Below, piece by piece: positions 5,026-12,325 of a DNA stretch of 14,057 bases. The stretch's first letter is position 1; every line of letters begins with the position of its first letter. The notes beneath the pieces are model-generated. The model searched no databases, had not been told where the DNA came from, and saw nothing but the letters and a program-made list of their open reading frames with translations. Location of the stretch: contig DDQE01000001.1 in assembly GCA_002342545.1 (NCBI GenBank), positions 1 through 14,057 of the forward strand, written 5' to 3'. Source of the DNA: Caryophanales bacterium UBA2450. Its GTDB lineage: Bacteria > Bacillota_I > Bacilli_A > RFN20 > CAG-826. The position numbers and the translations under genes were made by a program.

Positions 5026-7389
5026 TTACGAATTTAATTCATTAATAAAGGTCGCGAGTTTCCCCATGTTATAAGCATTTTCAAGAGCGTAAGCATAATC
5101 TAGAGGAACACCATTTTCATTATAAACATAAGTACCTTTGCCTTTATCTAACATAAATTGATATGGGGATGAGGTATTAAATGTTAATCCATCAAACGTA
5201 GTAAAAGCATCAACCATACAACTTCCACCAGCAGAAAGTTCACCAATGATTTTTGCTTTTTTAGAATTTTTCGCCATCGTTGGGAAAGCGTTTCCGCAAG
5301 AGAATGAAACCCCACCTGTTAAGAAATAGAAATTCTTCTTTCCTTCAAAAGAGTCGTCCTCTGTAGCATATTCCCCGTCTCCATTAAGATCTGCTTCATA
5401 ATGCAAATCAATAATTGAACCATCAATATTGTTTTGAATAATTAGGTTAGGATCACGGTTATAAAAAGCAGTTAGAAGTGGCATTACTGCTACTTGTCCG
5501 CCAGTATTTAAGCTGACATCAAAGACAATATTTTTAATAGAGCCATTCTTTACGATGTCGTTAAAAGCAATCGCGATAGCTTTATAAGTGTCTTGATTGG
5601 TCCAAGCTTTAAAATATTCTTGCTGGGCCTTTTCATAACTATCAGTCATATAAACACTATTGTTATACGCTAAATCATTTTTATAATAGAAATTATCAAA
5701 TTTAAGAACCGCTAAATCATTATATACTTCATAGCTTTCTCTTTTATTTCCTTCTTGATTATATAAATCCGTGAGCCTTCTTATCTCATCTAAAAATTTC
5801 CTATTTCTTTGTCCATAATATCCAACATGACCATCAGAATCATTAGCTTTGCCAGAGAAATATGTTCCATCATTGAAGTCTCCATAATAAGATTGATCAA
5901 GTCCGACAGAATGCATCTCATCAAAATCAGTGTAAATCACTTTTGCCATCGCATCTTGATAGGTTTCTGGATTGGTAGATAATAAAGCCTCTTTTCTACC
6001 TTTTGAAGTGAAATATTCATCAAAAGAAGCAATCTCTTTAAAACTCTTTAATCCAAAATTTAAATCAAGATCAAAACAGAGTCCGCGATAATTATCTAGC
6101 GCCATAGAGGCGCTTCGGGATTCTTGTCCATAATAAGATGAATCGTCTTTTCTAATTTTAATATGACGAGTATCACCTGCTGGTTCACCCATCAACATTT
6201 TAACGAGATCCATAGAAATAATATTTCCGTCTTCGCTCCAATTGATTGAGAAATCGACAGCCTTAAGAGGTGAACTTTCTCTAGATAAAGCACTACCTGT
6301 GCCATCTTTATTTAAGACAAAATCAATTTCAACGTTACTACTACCTGCATTGTTTTTGCCTAAATATCGATAAGCTTCAGATTCACTTTGTACTGGAACC
6401 GCTTTATAGGCTTGTTTAACTGACCCTCCAGCAGAGACTAAGGCAAAGCCTTTATCACTTGAAAAAGCTAGAGAAGAGATATCCACGTTATCTAGAGATT
6501 GTCTTACAAAATAATCGTGTCCGTTATAAGTAAATCCAGTAACTGCAGGAGCAAAGAGCAATCCACTTACTAACGAAGCTGGAACATATAATCTTTCATC
6601 TTGAGATTCAATGCGGTAGCCATAATTTGCTAATTTAATAATTCGAGGCGTACCTTCTTTAATAATTCTTGTTTTTTTAGAGCCTCTAAGTAATTTTGCT
6701 CCACGACCGAAATCACCATATCCGTTATTTATACCAAAGACATCGGTATATATACCCGCAGCATTTGTAATAGTAATTTCTTGCTTTTTAGTATCAAAAA
6801 CAATCGAACCATTTTTATCTCCAGATGGACGTGTTAATTTATAAACACCATCACTAACTTTTTCAAAAGATCGAGAATATTCCACAGCGGAGAAATACGG
6901 AACTAATATTTGTTCGAAATCAATAAATGGGGCGTCACCAAAATCTTTGTGATGATAAGTCATCAAAAGAAAAGTTTGTTTTTCTTCGATAGACACAAAA
7001 TACACTTTAGAGTCGCTTTGATATAAGGTAATTGGGCGATATTCTTCTTCTAATATTGTTACTTCAAAAGAGTCGCTTTTACTAATATTGTCTTTAGTAT
7101 AGGAAACAGTAACAGCACATTTACCAGGAGTTTGACTTGAGAATCCGCTCACTTGATATTCGCTTTCTTTAAGTGCTTGAGTAGAACCATCGCTAAAGAC
7201 TGCTTTAACAACCATACCAGTTAAATCAAGACTTTCTTTAGGGCGATATTCAAGCTTAGTTGGGGGAATAACAATAATCTCTTTTAAAGTGATGACTTGA
7301 ACAGGAGGATCACTAGGAGAAGAACCACAACTCACTAACGCCATTGATGACAACATCATGAAAGATAACATTACTCTACGTCTTTTCAT
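5026..7389 (-). CDS. S41-peptidase-like lipoprotein with Big_3-type Ig domain
   Basis: A 787-residue surface lipoprotein, probably a processing or degradative serine peptidase outside the membrane. The signal peptide has a basic start (MKRRR), a hydrophobic core and lipobox LVSC, with Cys21 the lipidation site. Residues 35-113 look like a bacterial Ig-like group 3 domain (L-x-Y-x-P-x-E-x-L-D-L-T-G, F-S-D-G-S-T, PGKCAVTVSY). The C-terminal part (about 555-745) resembles the S41 tail-specific protease fold: VLKFDNF, NIVFDVSLNTGG (620-631) and GGVSFSCGNAFP (692-703). Ser697 is the likely nucleophile. A calcium-loop-like D-L-N-G-D-G-E-Y (667-674) is inserted between them. No PDZ domain is obvious, and the middle (150-450) is unassigned. 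ATG at 7389 follows AGGAG (7399-7403, minus) by 9 nt. Monocistronic, with its own promoter and terminator. Substrate unknown. Confidence 0.8.
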   Translation of the reverse strand: MKRRRVMLSFMMLSSMALVSCGSSPSDPPVQVITLKEIIVIPPTKLEYRPKESLDLTGMVVKAVFSDGSTQALKESEYQVSGFSSQTPGKCAVTVSYTKDNISKSDSFEVTILEEEYRPITLYQSDSKVYFVSIEEKQTFLLMTYHHKDFGDAPFIDFEQILVPYFSAVEYSRSFEKVSDGVYKLTRPSGDKNGSIVFDTKKQEITITNAAGIYTDVFGINNGYGDFGRGAKLLRGSKKTRIIKEGTPRIIKLANYGYRIESQDERLYVPASLVSGLLFAPAVTGFTYNGHDYFVRQSLDNVDISSLAFSSDKGFALVSAGGSVKQAYKAVPVQSESEAYRYLGKNNAGSSNVEIDFVLNKDGTGSALSRESSPLKAVDFSINWSEDGNIISMDLVKMLMGEPAGDTRHIKIRKDDSSYYGQESRSASMALDNYRGLCFDLDLNFGLKSFKEIASFDEYFTSKGRKEALLSTNPETYQDAMAKVIYTDFDEMHSVGLDQSYYGDFNDGTYFSGKANDSDGHVGYYGQRNRKFLDEIRRLTDLYNQEGNKRESYEVYNDLAVLKFDNFYYKNDLAYNNSVYMTDSYEKAQQEYFKAWTNQDTYKAIAIAFNDIVKNGSIKNIVFDVSLNTGGQVAVMPLLTAFYNRDPNLIIQNNIDGSIIDLHYEADLNGDGEYATEDDSFEGKKNFYFLTGGVSFSCGNAFPTMAKNSKKAKIIGELSAGGSCMVDAFTTFDGLTFNTSSPYQFMLDKGKGTYVYNENGVPLDYAYALENAYNMGKLATFINELNS

Positions 7390-7411
7390 AAAAATAAACT
7401 CCTTTAAACTG

Positions 7412-7450
7412 ATTATATAATATCAAATTGTTGTCACAATAGTGTCACAA
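7412..7450 (-). promoter_or_regulatory. Promoter of the S41 lipoprotein gene with tandem TGTCACAA repeats
   Basis: On the minus strand TTGTGA (7434-7439), 16 nt and TATAAT (7412-7417) form a good promoter 23 bp upstream of the start codon. The 8-mer TGTCACAA (plus-strand reading) occurs at 7432-7439 and 7443-7450. The two copies are 11 bp apart, one helical turn, and one covers the -35 box. That spacing suits a regulator binding one DNA face. Confidence 0.6.
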
Positions 7451-7453
7451 AAA

Positions 7454-7481
7454 GAAAAAAGGGTTGATGTTACATCAATCC
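7454..7481 (-). terminator. Terminator of the type III R-M operon
   Basis: Minus-strand hairpin formed by 7461-7469 and 7473-7481 (9 bp including one G-U), followed on the minus strand by TTTTTTC and more T (7451-7460). It lies 119 bp beyond the res stop codon and insulates the S41 gene from R-M transcription. Confidence 0.8.
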
Positions 7482-7547
7482 AATTATATTTATAAGACTA
7501 TGTATTATAAGTAAATGTGGTGAGGATTTCCAATAATGATACAAACC

Positions 7548-7583
7548 GAACAGGTGCTACACTTACCAGAACAGGCGCTACAC
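7548..7583. repeat. Short direct repeat with 21-bp period
   Basis: GAACAGGTGCTACAC (7548-7562) and GAACAGGCGCTACAC (7569-7583) differ at one base and are separated by TTACCA. They lie in the trailer between the res stop codon and its terminator. The minus strand is open across them (V-A-P-V repeated), but no gene start is visible. Meaning unknown. Confidence 0.7.
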
Positions 7584-7599
7584 CACTGTTATAAAATTA

Positions 7600-9963
7600 T
7601 TATTTTAGCTTTTTAAGTGCCTTCTCAATATCGTATGCATCTTCGATTTTGCGGAGGAATTCATTAAAATTTACCCAACCATCGTGATTAGAGTTGTAAT
7701 CGTGATAATCTCTTCCTTCAAAAAGATAGAATTGAGTGCCTGATTGGCAGACAATGCCACCGACTACTTTTGGATCATAACCACGATTTTGATTAATGTC
7801 ATAGAGATAATCACGGAGAGCTTCATTCTTAACGGTTGTGTCTATAAGATTTGTTTCATCATTAGGTTTGGTATCAAAGATGCCAACGCTTCCGTCTTTG
7901 AATTTAATAATGAAGTCTGGTTGGAATGTATTCATTCCGTTGTTATAGGAAATACCGAAGTTAATTCTCATTAATTCACTTCCATTTTCCCAGTACCACT
8001 CTACTGCGTTTTGTGTATCAAGATATTGAAGGAAGTTCTTTTCTAAATAGTTCACTTGTCCGCTTGCGTTCTTTAAAACAAACAGAGGGTTGTAGAGAGA
8101 TTTTATTCCTAATAGAGTTGTATGTGTTTCAGATGAATAAGCACGGCTTTCCTCAATCTTAAAGTCATATCTGACACCTTTTTTACCAGCGTTAATAGAA
8201 AGCATTTGCCTAAATTCAGCTGTAGCTTCAGAAATAACTTCGGCAAACAAGTCTCTATTATTGACCACTATTTGCATATATCTCTTAACTTTTTCGCTTC
8301 TGGTGAATCCTTTTATAAATGTGCTAAGCACATCCATAATTGCGGTGTTAATTGGAGATTTAGATCTGACATAGGCCAGGCCATTTAAATTGTCTTTAAT
8401 AATTGCGTTATATTGGGCTTGAACGTCATTTTCGGACATTTGAACATCAACAGCATTACCTGTAATTGTTCTTTCTTCCGCAATGTTTTGCATGCCTAAA
8501 TTTGTTTCTTCTAGAACAATATCACCAGTATTGGTCTCTAATTTAAGACCAGCATCTTCTAATCTTTCTGGGTCATCGAATAAAACATTTTTTCTGTCTT
8601 CTTCAGTAAGGCTCATTCTTTTCATAAATGATTTGAATAAATATTCACCAAATCTAGAGTCAGCAGAGTTATAGTCCTCTTGTCTAGATCTATAGAATGA
8701 TTTGAGTTTTGTTTGAGCCCACACTCTTAATTGAGTATAGCCATCTCTCATCTTGGTCCATTCTGTTTTAATCTTGTTTGGATTATAAGTATCTTGTTTT
8801 GTTTCAAAAGTCCAAATGTTAGTAAAAATATAAGCATTATCAAGCAAAGCGTCATCATAAGACTTAGCTTCTGCAGTTCTTAAAATACGTCCAATAGTCT
8901 GAGTCTCAAATGTTTCAGATTTACCTTCACGGAATTTAACTAAAATATGCGCTCTAGGACAATCCCATCCAGTAGCAACTGCAGTTTTGAAAATTAGGTA
9001 TTCGGTTATATCGTTGTTTTTTCTAATTTCTTTTTTGTCAAATGGATCATGGTTGTCACACCACAACTTCAATCTGCCATTAGTTTCAGTTATTCCTTTA
9101 TCTCTTAGAAAGTCTTTAATAACTAGCTTTTTTGCCTCACCTTCGTCCACATTTGGAATTTGGATAAGCACTAATGGATTAACATTTATATTTAACTCAG
9201 CATATTTTTTAACAATTTCTTCACGTTTTTCAAAACCTTTTTCTAGAATTAATAATTCGCTATCCTTTTCTGCCAAACTTTTATCGTCTTTTTTGATGCC
9301 TTCATTAACAATGACATCTTCCTTAATCATGCCTTCTTTAATGACATCCTCAGGATTAACTTCTACATCAATATGGTCATTTAAAGGTGTTGCCGACATT
9401 TCCAAAAGTATATTAGGAATAATAATTGTATTTATAAATTCTTGGATTCTAGTTTTTGCTGAAGATCCAACATGAGATTCATCAACGACTAAAACAACTT
9501 TGGTGCCATTTTTCTTGGTTTGATCAATGACGTCAATGAAATTCATGCCTTCTTGTTCTTTCATTAAATTGTTTGCCCAAGAGCCAGTTCCTTTATCTTT
9601 TTGAATTAGTTTTTCCCAGTTAATGAAAACTATTTCTTTATTTTTAATAAATTTTCTACTTCCAAAGAAATCTTCTTCAAGCAAAGAGCAAACAGGATTA
9701 CCTCCTAAATATGTTTTAACTGCATCATGTGATTGTTTGTGTAATTCGCCTTTACCTGGACATGCCCATAAAATGCAAAAGTTTATATCTCCATGTTCTC
9801 CAGCAAGTTCTTCAAACAAAGAAGCCGCCATGAAAGTTTTACCACTGCCAGTAGGAGCTTTAAACACCACTTCTTTTCTGTTTTTGGATCGGAAGCCTAA
9901 TTCAATGTAGCCTTTTAATTCATCTACCGCATCACGTTGATAATTCTTAAGTGTATAAATCAT
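7600..9963 (-). CDS. res: Type III restriction enzyme, Res subunit (SF2 helicase-nuclease)
   Basis: ATP-driven restriction subunit that works in a complex with Mod, translocating or sliding on DNA and cutting unmethylated sites. Of the helicase motifs, Walker A APTGSGKT is at 36-43, DESH at 161-164, SATP at 190-193, ATGWDCPRA at 330-338 and QTIGRILRTAE at 355-365. The C-terminal nuclease core has PD at 682-683 and DTK at 697-699 within FQPDFIIKF and VGIFDTKP, the PD-(D/E)xK layout of type III enzymes. At 787 residues it is shorter than many Res proteins (often 900-1000), but no domain is visibly missing. ATG at 9963 follows the mod stop by 2 nt, with GAGGG upstream inside mod, so the two genes are translationally linked. 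A perfect EF-hand-like loop near 757-768 is unusual. The reading frame is intact, so activity is plausible. Confidence 0.94.
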   Translation of the reverse strand: MIYTLKNYQRDAVDELKGYIELGFRSKNRKEVVFKAPTGSGKTFMAASLFEELAGEHGDINFCILWACPGKGELHKQSHDAVKTYLGGNPVCSLLEEDFFGSRKFIKNKEIVFINWEKLIQKDKGTGSWANNLMKEQEGMNFIDVIDQTKKNGTKVVLVVDESHVGSSAKTRIQEFINTIIIPNILLEMSATPLNDHIDVEVNPEDVIKEGMIKEDVIVNEGIKKDDKSLAEKDSELLILEKGFEKREEIVKKYAELNINVNPLVLIQIPNVDEGEAKKLVIKDFLRDKGITETNGRLKLWCDNHDPFDKKEIRKNNDITEYLIFKTAVATGWDCPRAHILVKFREGKSETFETQTIGRILRTAEAKSYDDALLDNAYIFTNIWTFETKQDTYNPNKIKTEWTKMRDGYTQLRVWAQTKLKSFYRSRQEDYNSADSRFGEYLFKSFMKRMSLTEEDRKNVLFDDPERLEDAGLKLETNTGDIVLEETNLGMQNIAEERTITGNAVDVQMSENDVQAQYNAIIKDNLNGLAYVRSKSPINTAIMDVLSTFIKGFTRSEKVKRYMQIVVNNRDLFAEVISEATAEFRQMLSINAGKKGVRYDFKIEESRAYSSETHTTLLGIKSLYNPLFVLKNASGQVNYLEKNFLQYLDTQNAVEWYWENGSELMRINFGISYNNGMNTFQPDFIIKFKDGSVGIFDTKPNDETNLIDTTVKNEALRDYLYDINQNRGYDPKVVGGIVCQSGTQFYLFEGRDYHDYNSNHDGWVNFNEFLRKIEDAYDIEKALKKLK

Positions 9964-9965
9964 AA

Positions 9966-11663
9966 TTATTCGTCCCTCTTGATGTCTTCAACAATCTCTC
10001 TATAAATCTCATAAATTTTGGAAGGAATTGGTTTCACAACAACATCCTCGCTGTCAATGAGAGTTTCATCTATATTGTTGTCGCTCGAATAAACATAAAC
10101 TATTTTTTCGCCTTTAGTGGACAAAACCCTGCCCTTGAATTCCTCAAACTTTTGAGCATTGTAATAGTCGTTATAAATGAACAAATGTCTATCGTTTCCA
10201 TTAACAAAATGAGAAGAATAATCATTTCTCTCTATCTCTTCAAAAATGTTTTCTGCTATACAAAGCAGAGCATCGACTTTTTCGACCAAATTGTATTTTG
10301 CCTGTTCGGTATTCGCTTCGTTTTTTATAAAGTCGGTTTTGTAATAAAACAAGCTTGCTGGTACACCGTCGCTATATTTGGAACCATCCTTTTTAGTACC
10401 TGTTATCACTGTCTTAAGCCTTGGATATGTTATTGTCTTGGCAATATCATTGTCTTCAGCAGATTGACATAAAATAAAGCGCCTATTCCCACCATCTTCT
10501 TGGTTTGCCATTAAAACAGCTTCACCAAAAGACCCTGAACCAGCAAAAAAGTCCAAGCATAAAGCATCTTTGTTTTTTACAGTTGATATGATTTTAGATA
10601 ATAATTTTAGTGGCTTTTTCCCATTCTGATAATCTACTCCACCTTCTTTGTTTAAATTGATTGTACTAATGTCGGTCCAAAGATCTCCTTCAAAAGTTGT
10701 CGTGTAGTCAGAAAGGAACAGCATTTGTTTACCTTCCCACCAAATATATTCAATGCCAGTAGCGCTTATAATCTTCTGAACCGGTTTATCGCATTGTATT
10801 TTTTCAAAGCTCTTGTTGTTGGTTCTATAAACCATTCTTTCTGCATTATCTAGTTTAAACTTTAATATTTCTTTATCGCTTAAATCGGTCTTTCCGATTT
10901 TTTTCAGGTATTTGTCCAAAGGAACTATTTCCCACTCTTCAACAGGTTTGTTTTTATCAACTATTATTTTGCTGTAATACTTTGCATATTTCGCAAAGTC
11001 ATCTAAATTATCTAATCGGTTATTTTTGATTGGATTCATAGAATAAAAGAACCTATTTTTTGAATAAACCAAGCAGTACTCTTTTAACTTAGGAAGTTTT
11101 TTCTCAACGTGAGACATTTTAACTCCAGACATTTCAGACATTTTTACGACAACACAATTAACAAAATTTTGAGGTCCAAAAACTTGGTCACAAAGTATTT
11201 TTAAGTTTGCTTGTTCGTTATCATCAATAGATATAAAAATCACTCCATCTTGTTTCAAAAGATTCCTAGCTAAAGACAGTCTTTTTTGCATGAAATTTAA
11301 CCATTTACTATGCAAAAAGGTATCATCACTATTTATGTAATTGTCGTTATAAAGAAAATCTTCGCTCCCAGTATTATATGGCGGATCGATATAAATTAAA
11401 TCAAATGAATCTTGAAGGATGTAATTTAAACAGGTCAAAGAATGAAAATTATCTCCTTCAATCAAGCAGTGAGAAATACCTTTGTTTTTAATGTTGAGCT
11501 CTTTAACTGGAGACAGGGTTGGTATATATTTTTCACACAGCAAAACAACATCTTCTTTAGTGTTTTCTTTATCCCAAACCAAACCATATTTTTTTGCAGC
11601 TTTTAGTTCTGCTTCCAATTCTTTAATTTGCTTTATTAGCTGTTCAACATCAAAATCAGTCAT
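9966..11663 (-). CDS. mod: Type III DNA methyltransferase, Mod subunit (adenine-N6)
   Basis: Recognises the target sequence for the whole complex and methylates adenine on one strand, protecting the host. It has 565 residues. The catalytic motif IV DPPYNTG (93-99) precedes the AdoMet-binding motif I DFFAGSGSFGEAV (371-383), the order of beta-class N6-adenine methyltransferases and type III Mod proteins. An N-terminal charged helix (about 5-25) and the following GLVWDKE are usual for the family. The stretch between about 170 and 330 is the likely target recognition domain. LFLSDYTTTFEGDLW (315-329) precedes the catalytic half. The start ATG at 11663 has GAGG 7 nt upstream. No simple-sequence repeat is present, so phase variation by slippage is not suggested. 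First gene of the operon, transcribed away from the Xre regulator. Confidence 0.95.
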   Translation of the reverse strand: MTDFDVEQLIKQIKELEAELKAAKKYGLVWDKENTKEDVVLLCEKYIPTLSPVKELNIKNKGISHCLIEGDNFHSLTCLNYILQDSFDLIYIDPPYNTGSEDFLYNDNYINSDDTFLHSKWLNFMQKRLSLARNLLKQDGVIFISIDDNEQANLKILCDQVFGPQNFVNCVVVKMSEMSGVKMSHVEKKLPKLKEYCLVYSKNRFFYSMNPIKNNRLDNLDDFAKYAKYYSKIIVDKNKPVEEWEIVPLDKYLKKIGKTDLSDKEILKFKLDNAERMVYRTNNKSFEKIQCDKPVQKIISATGIEYIWWEGKQMLFLSDYTTTFEGDLWTDISTINLNKEGGVDYQNGKKPLKLLSKIISTVKNKDALCLDFFAGSGSFGEAVLMANQEDGGNRRFILCQSAEDNDIAKTITYPRLKTVITGTKKDGSKYSDGVPASLFYYKTDFIKNEANTEQAKYNLVEKVDALLCIAENIFEEIERNDYSSHFVNGNDRHLFIYNDYYNAQKFEEFKGRVLSTKGEKIVYVYSSDNNIDETLIDSEDVVVKPIPSKIYEIYREIVEDIKRDE

Positions 11664-11685
11664 AGCTTAACCTCGTAGAGAATAA

Positions 11686-11704
11686 AATCAAGGTTTCCTT
11701 GAAT
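11686..11704. promoter_or_regulatory. Candidate regulator operator in front of mod
   Basis: AATCAAGG-TTT-CCTTGAAT is a pseudo-palindrome with 7 of 8 arm pairs and a perfect TCAAGG/CCTTGA core. It ends 22 bp upstream of the mod start codon. It shares the block AATCAAGGTTTC with the second site 63 bp away. Confidence 0.65.
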
Positions 11705-11748
11705 TCACCCTATATTCTACAAAGTTTAACTTGATTTATCTATATTCA

Positions 11749-11767
11749 AATCAAGGTTTCTTTGATT
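11749..11767. promoter_or_regulatory. Candidate regulator operator in front of the Xre gene
   Basis: AATCAAGG-TTT-CTTTGATT has 7 of 8 arm pairs and ends 23 bp upstream of the regulator's ATG. The left arm can also pair with CTTGATTT at 11730-11737, giving a third half-site. The promoters themselves could not be placed with confidence. Confidence 0.65.
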
Positions 11768-11790
11768 ATTGGATTATGAGGTATAGATAA

Positions 11791-12072
11791 ATGAGATTAA
11801 GAGAACTTCGAAATAAGAGTGGTCTAACTCAGAATGAAATAGCCAATAAACTTGGTGTTTCTGGTCAGACAATACTGAATTGGGAAAATGGGATTTACGA
11901 GCCAAAAATCAATCAACTCATTCAGTTAGCAGATCTATTTAACGTGACAGTTGATTACTTAATTGAGCGTAAAAACAACGACAAAAAAGCTGATGATATA
12001 TGTAGAGAGCTAGAAAGAATACCTAAAGAAAATATAATCGACTTTATAAAAGAAGAAATTAAAAAGCTTTAA
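11791..12072 (+). CDS. Xre/Cro-type HTH regulator, probable controller of the R-M locus
   Basis: A 93-residue DNA-binding regulator. Residues 1-58 are a classic HTH_3 domain: RLRELRNKSGLTQNEIANKL, then SGQTILNWENGIYEPKINQL, then the helix L-A-D-L-F-N-V-T-V-D-Y-L. The remaining 35 residues form a charged tail (E-L-E-R-I-P-K-E-N-I-I-D-F-I-K) that probably dimerises. GAGG at 11778-11781 lies 9 nt upstream of the ATG. It is divergent from mod, with two matching operators between them. The context is that of the controller (C) proteins of type II systems, which delay restriction until methylation is complete. Here the partner is type III, so the control role is inferred. It could also be a phage-type repressor left from the island's transfer. 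Confidence 0.88.
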   Translation: MRLRELRNKSGLTQNEIANKLGVSGQTILNWENGIYEPKINQLIQLADLFNVTVDYLIERKNNDKKADDICRELERIPKENIIDFIKEEIKKL

Positions 12073-12209
12073 TCTATTTTTGAATAATACGAGGGCTGTA
12101 ATCACAGGTTCTCTTTTTCATTCGAGCTTAATATTGGGTAAAAATGAGAAGTGTCAAAATCTGTATTTTTTTTGACAAAAATCAACATTTTCAGGTATAA
12201 AAATAAAAA
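12073..12209. other. Spacer with terminator-like hairpin
   Basis: TGTCAAAA (12153-12160), 10-nt loop, TTTTGACA (12171-12178), with eight T preceding the GACA. The hairpin may end regulator transcription, though the T-run is inside the stem and not after it. Nothing else was recognised before the IS1182 end. Confidence 0.4.
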
Positions 12210-12254
12210 GGAGCTGTTGAAAAACCTAAAAGGTAAATGACGGCTCCTTTTATT
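12210..12254 (+). repeat. Left terminal inverted repeat of IS1182 element, self-pairing
   Basis: Begins GGAGCTGTTGAAAAACC. AAAAGGAGC (12206-12214) can pair with GCTCCTTTT (12243-12251), so transcripts entering from the left would form a hairpin ending in U residues. This is a common device that shields the transposase gene from outside promoters. Confidence 0.85.
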
Positions 12255-12258
12255 ATGA

Positions 12259-12292
12259 AAAAGAGGTGAAATCGCAAGAAATCACCTCTTTT
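12259..12292 (+). terminator. Strong hairpin in the transposase leader
   Basis: AAAAGAGGTGA (12259-12269), 12-nt loop, TCACCTCTTTT (12282-12292), a perfect 11-bp stem ending in T residues, 33 bp before the transposase start codon. It lies directly after the hairpin-forming end repeat, so two barriers to read-through stand in series. It does not include the ribosome binding site. Confidence 0.6.
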
Positions 12293-12325
12293 GTTACAAT
12301 ATCTCTTGTCGAGGGAGGTATTGAT

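Noticed and set aside
7744..9910. Several plus-strand ORFs of 60-162 codons
   Set aside because: All lie inside res on the opposite strand, are rich in Ser, Phe, Ile and Leu as reverse-strand shadows usually are, and show no ribosome sites or family motifs.
10152..11670. Plus-strand ORFs of 106 and 62 codons
   Set aside because: Shadows of mod, whose own motifs are clear on the minus strand.
12266..12325. Upstream start adding 20 residues to the transposase
   Set aside because: The extension runs through a perfect 11-bp hairpin and has no good ribosome site. ATG at 12326 has GGGAGG at proper spacing and gives the family-like N-terminus.
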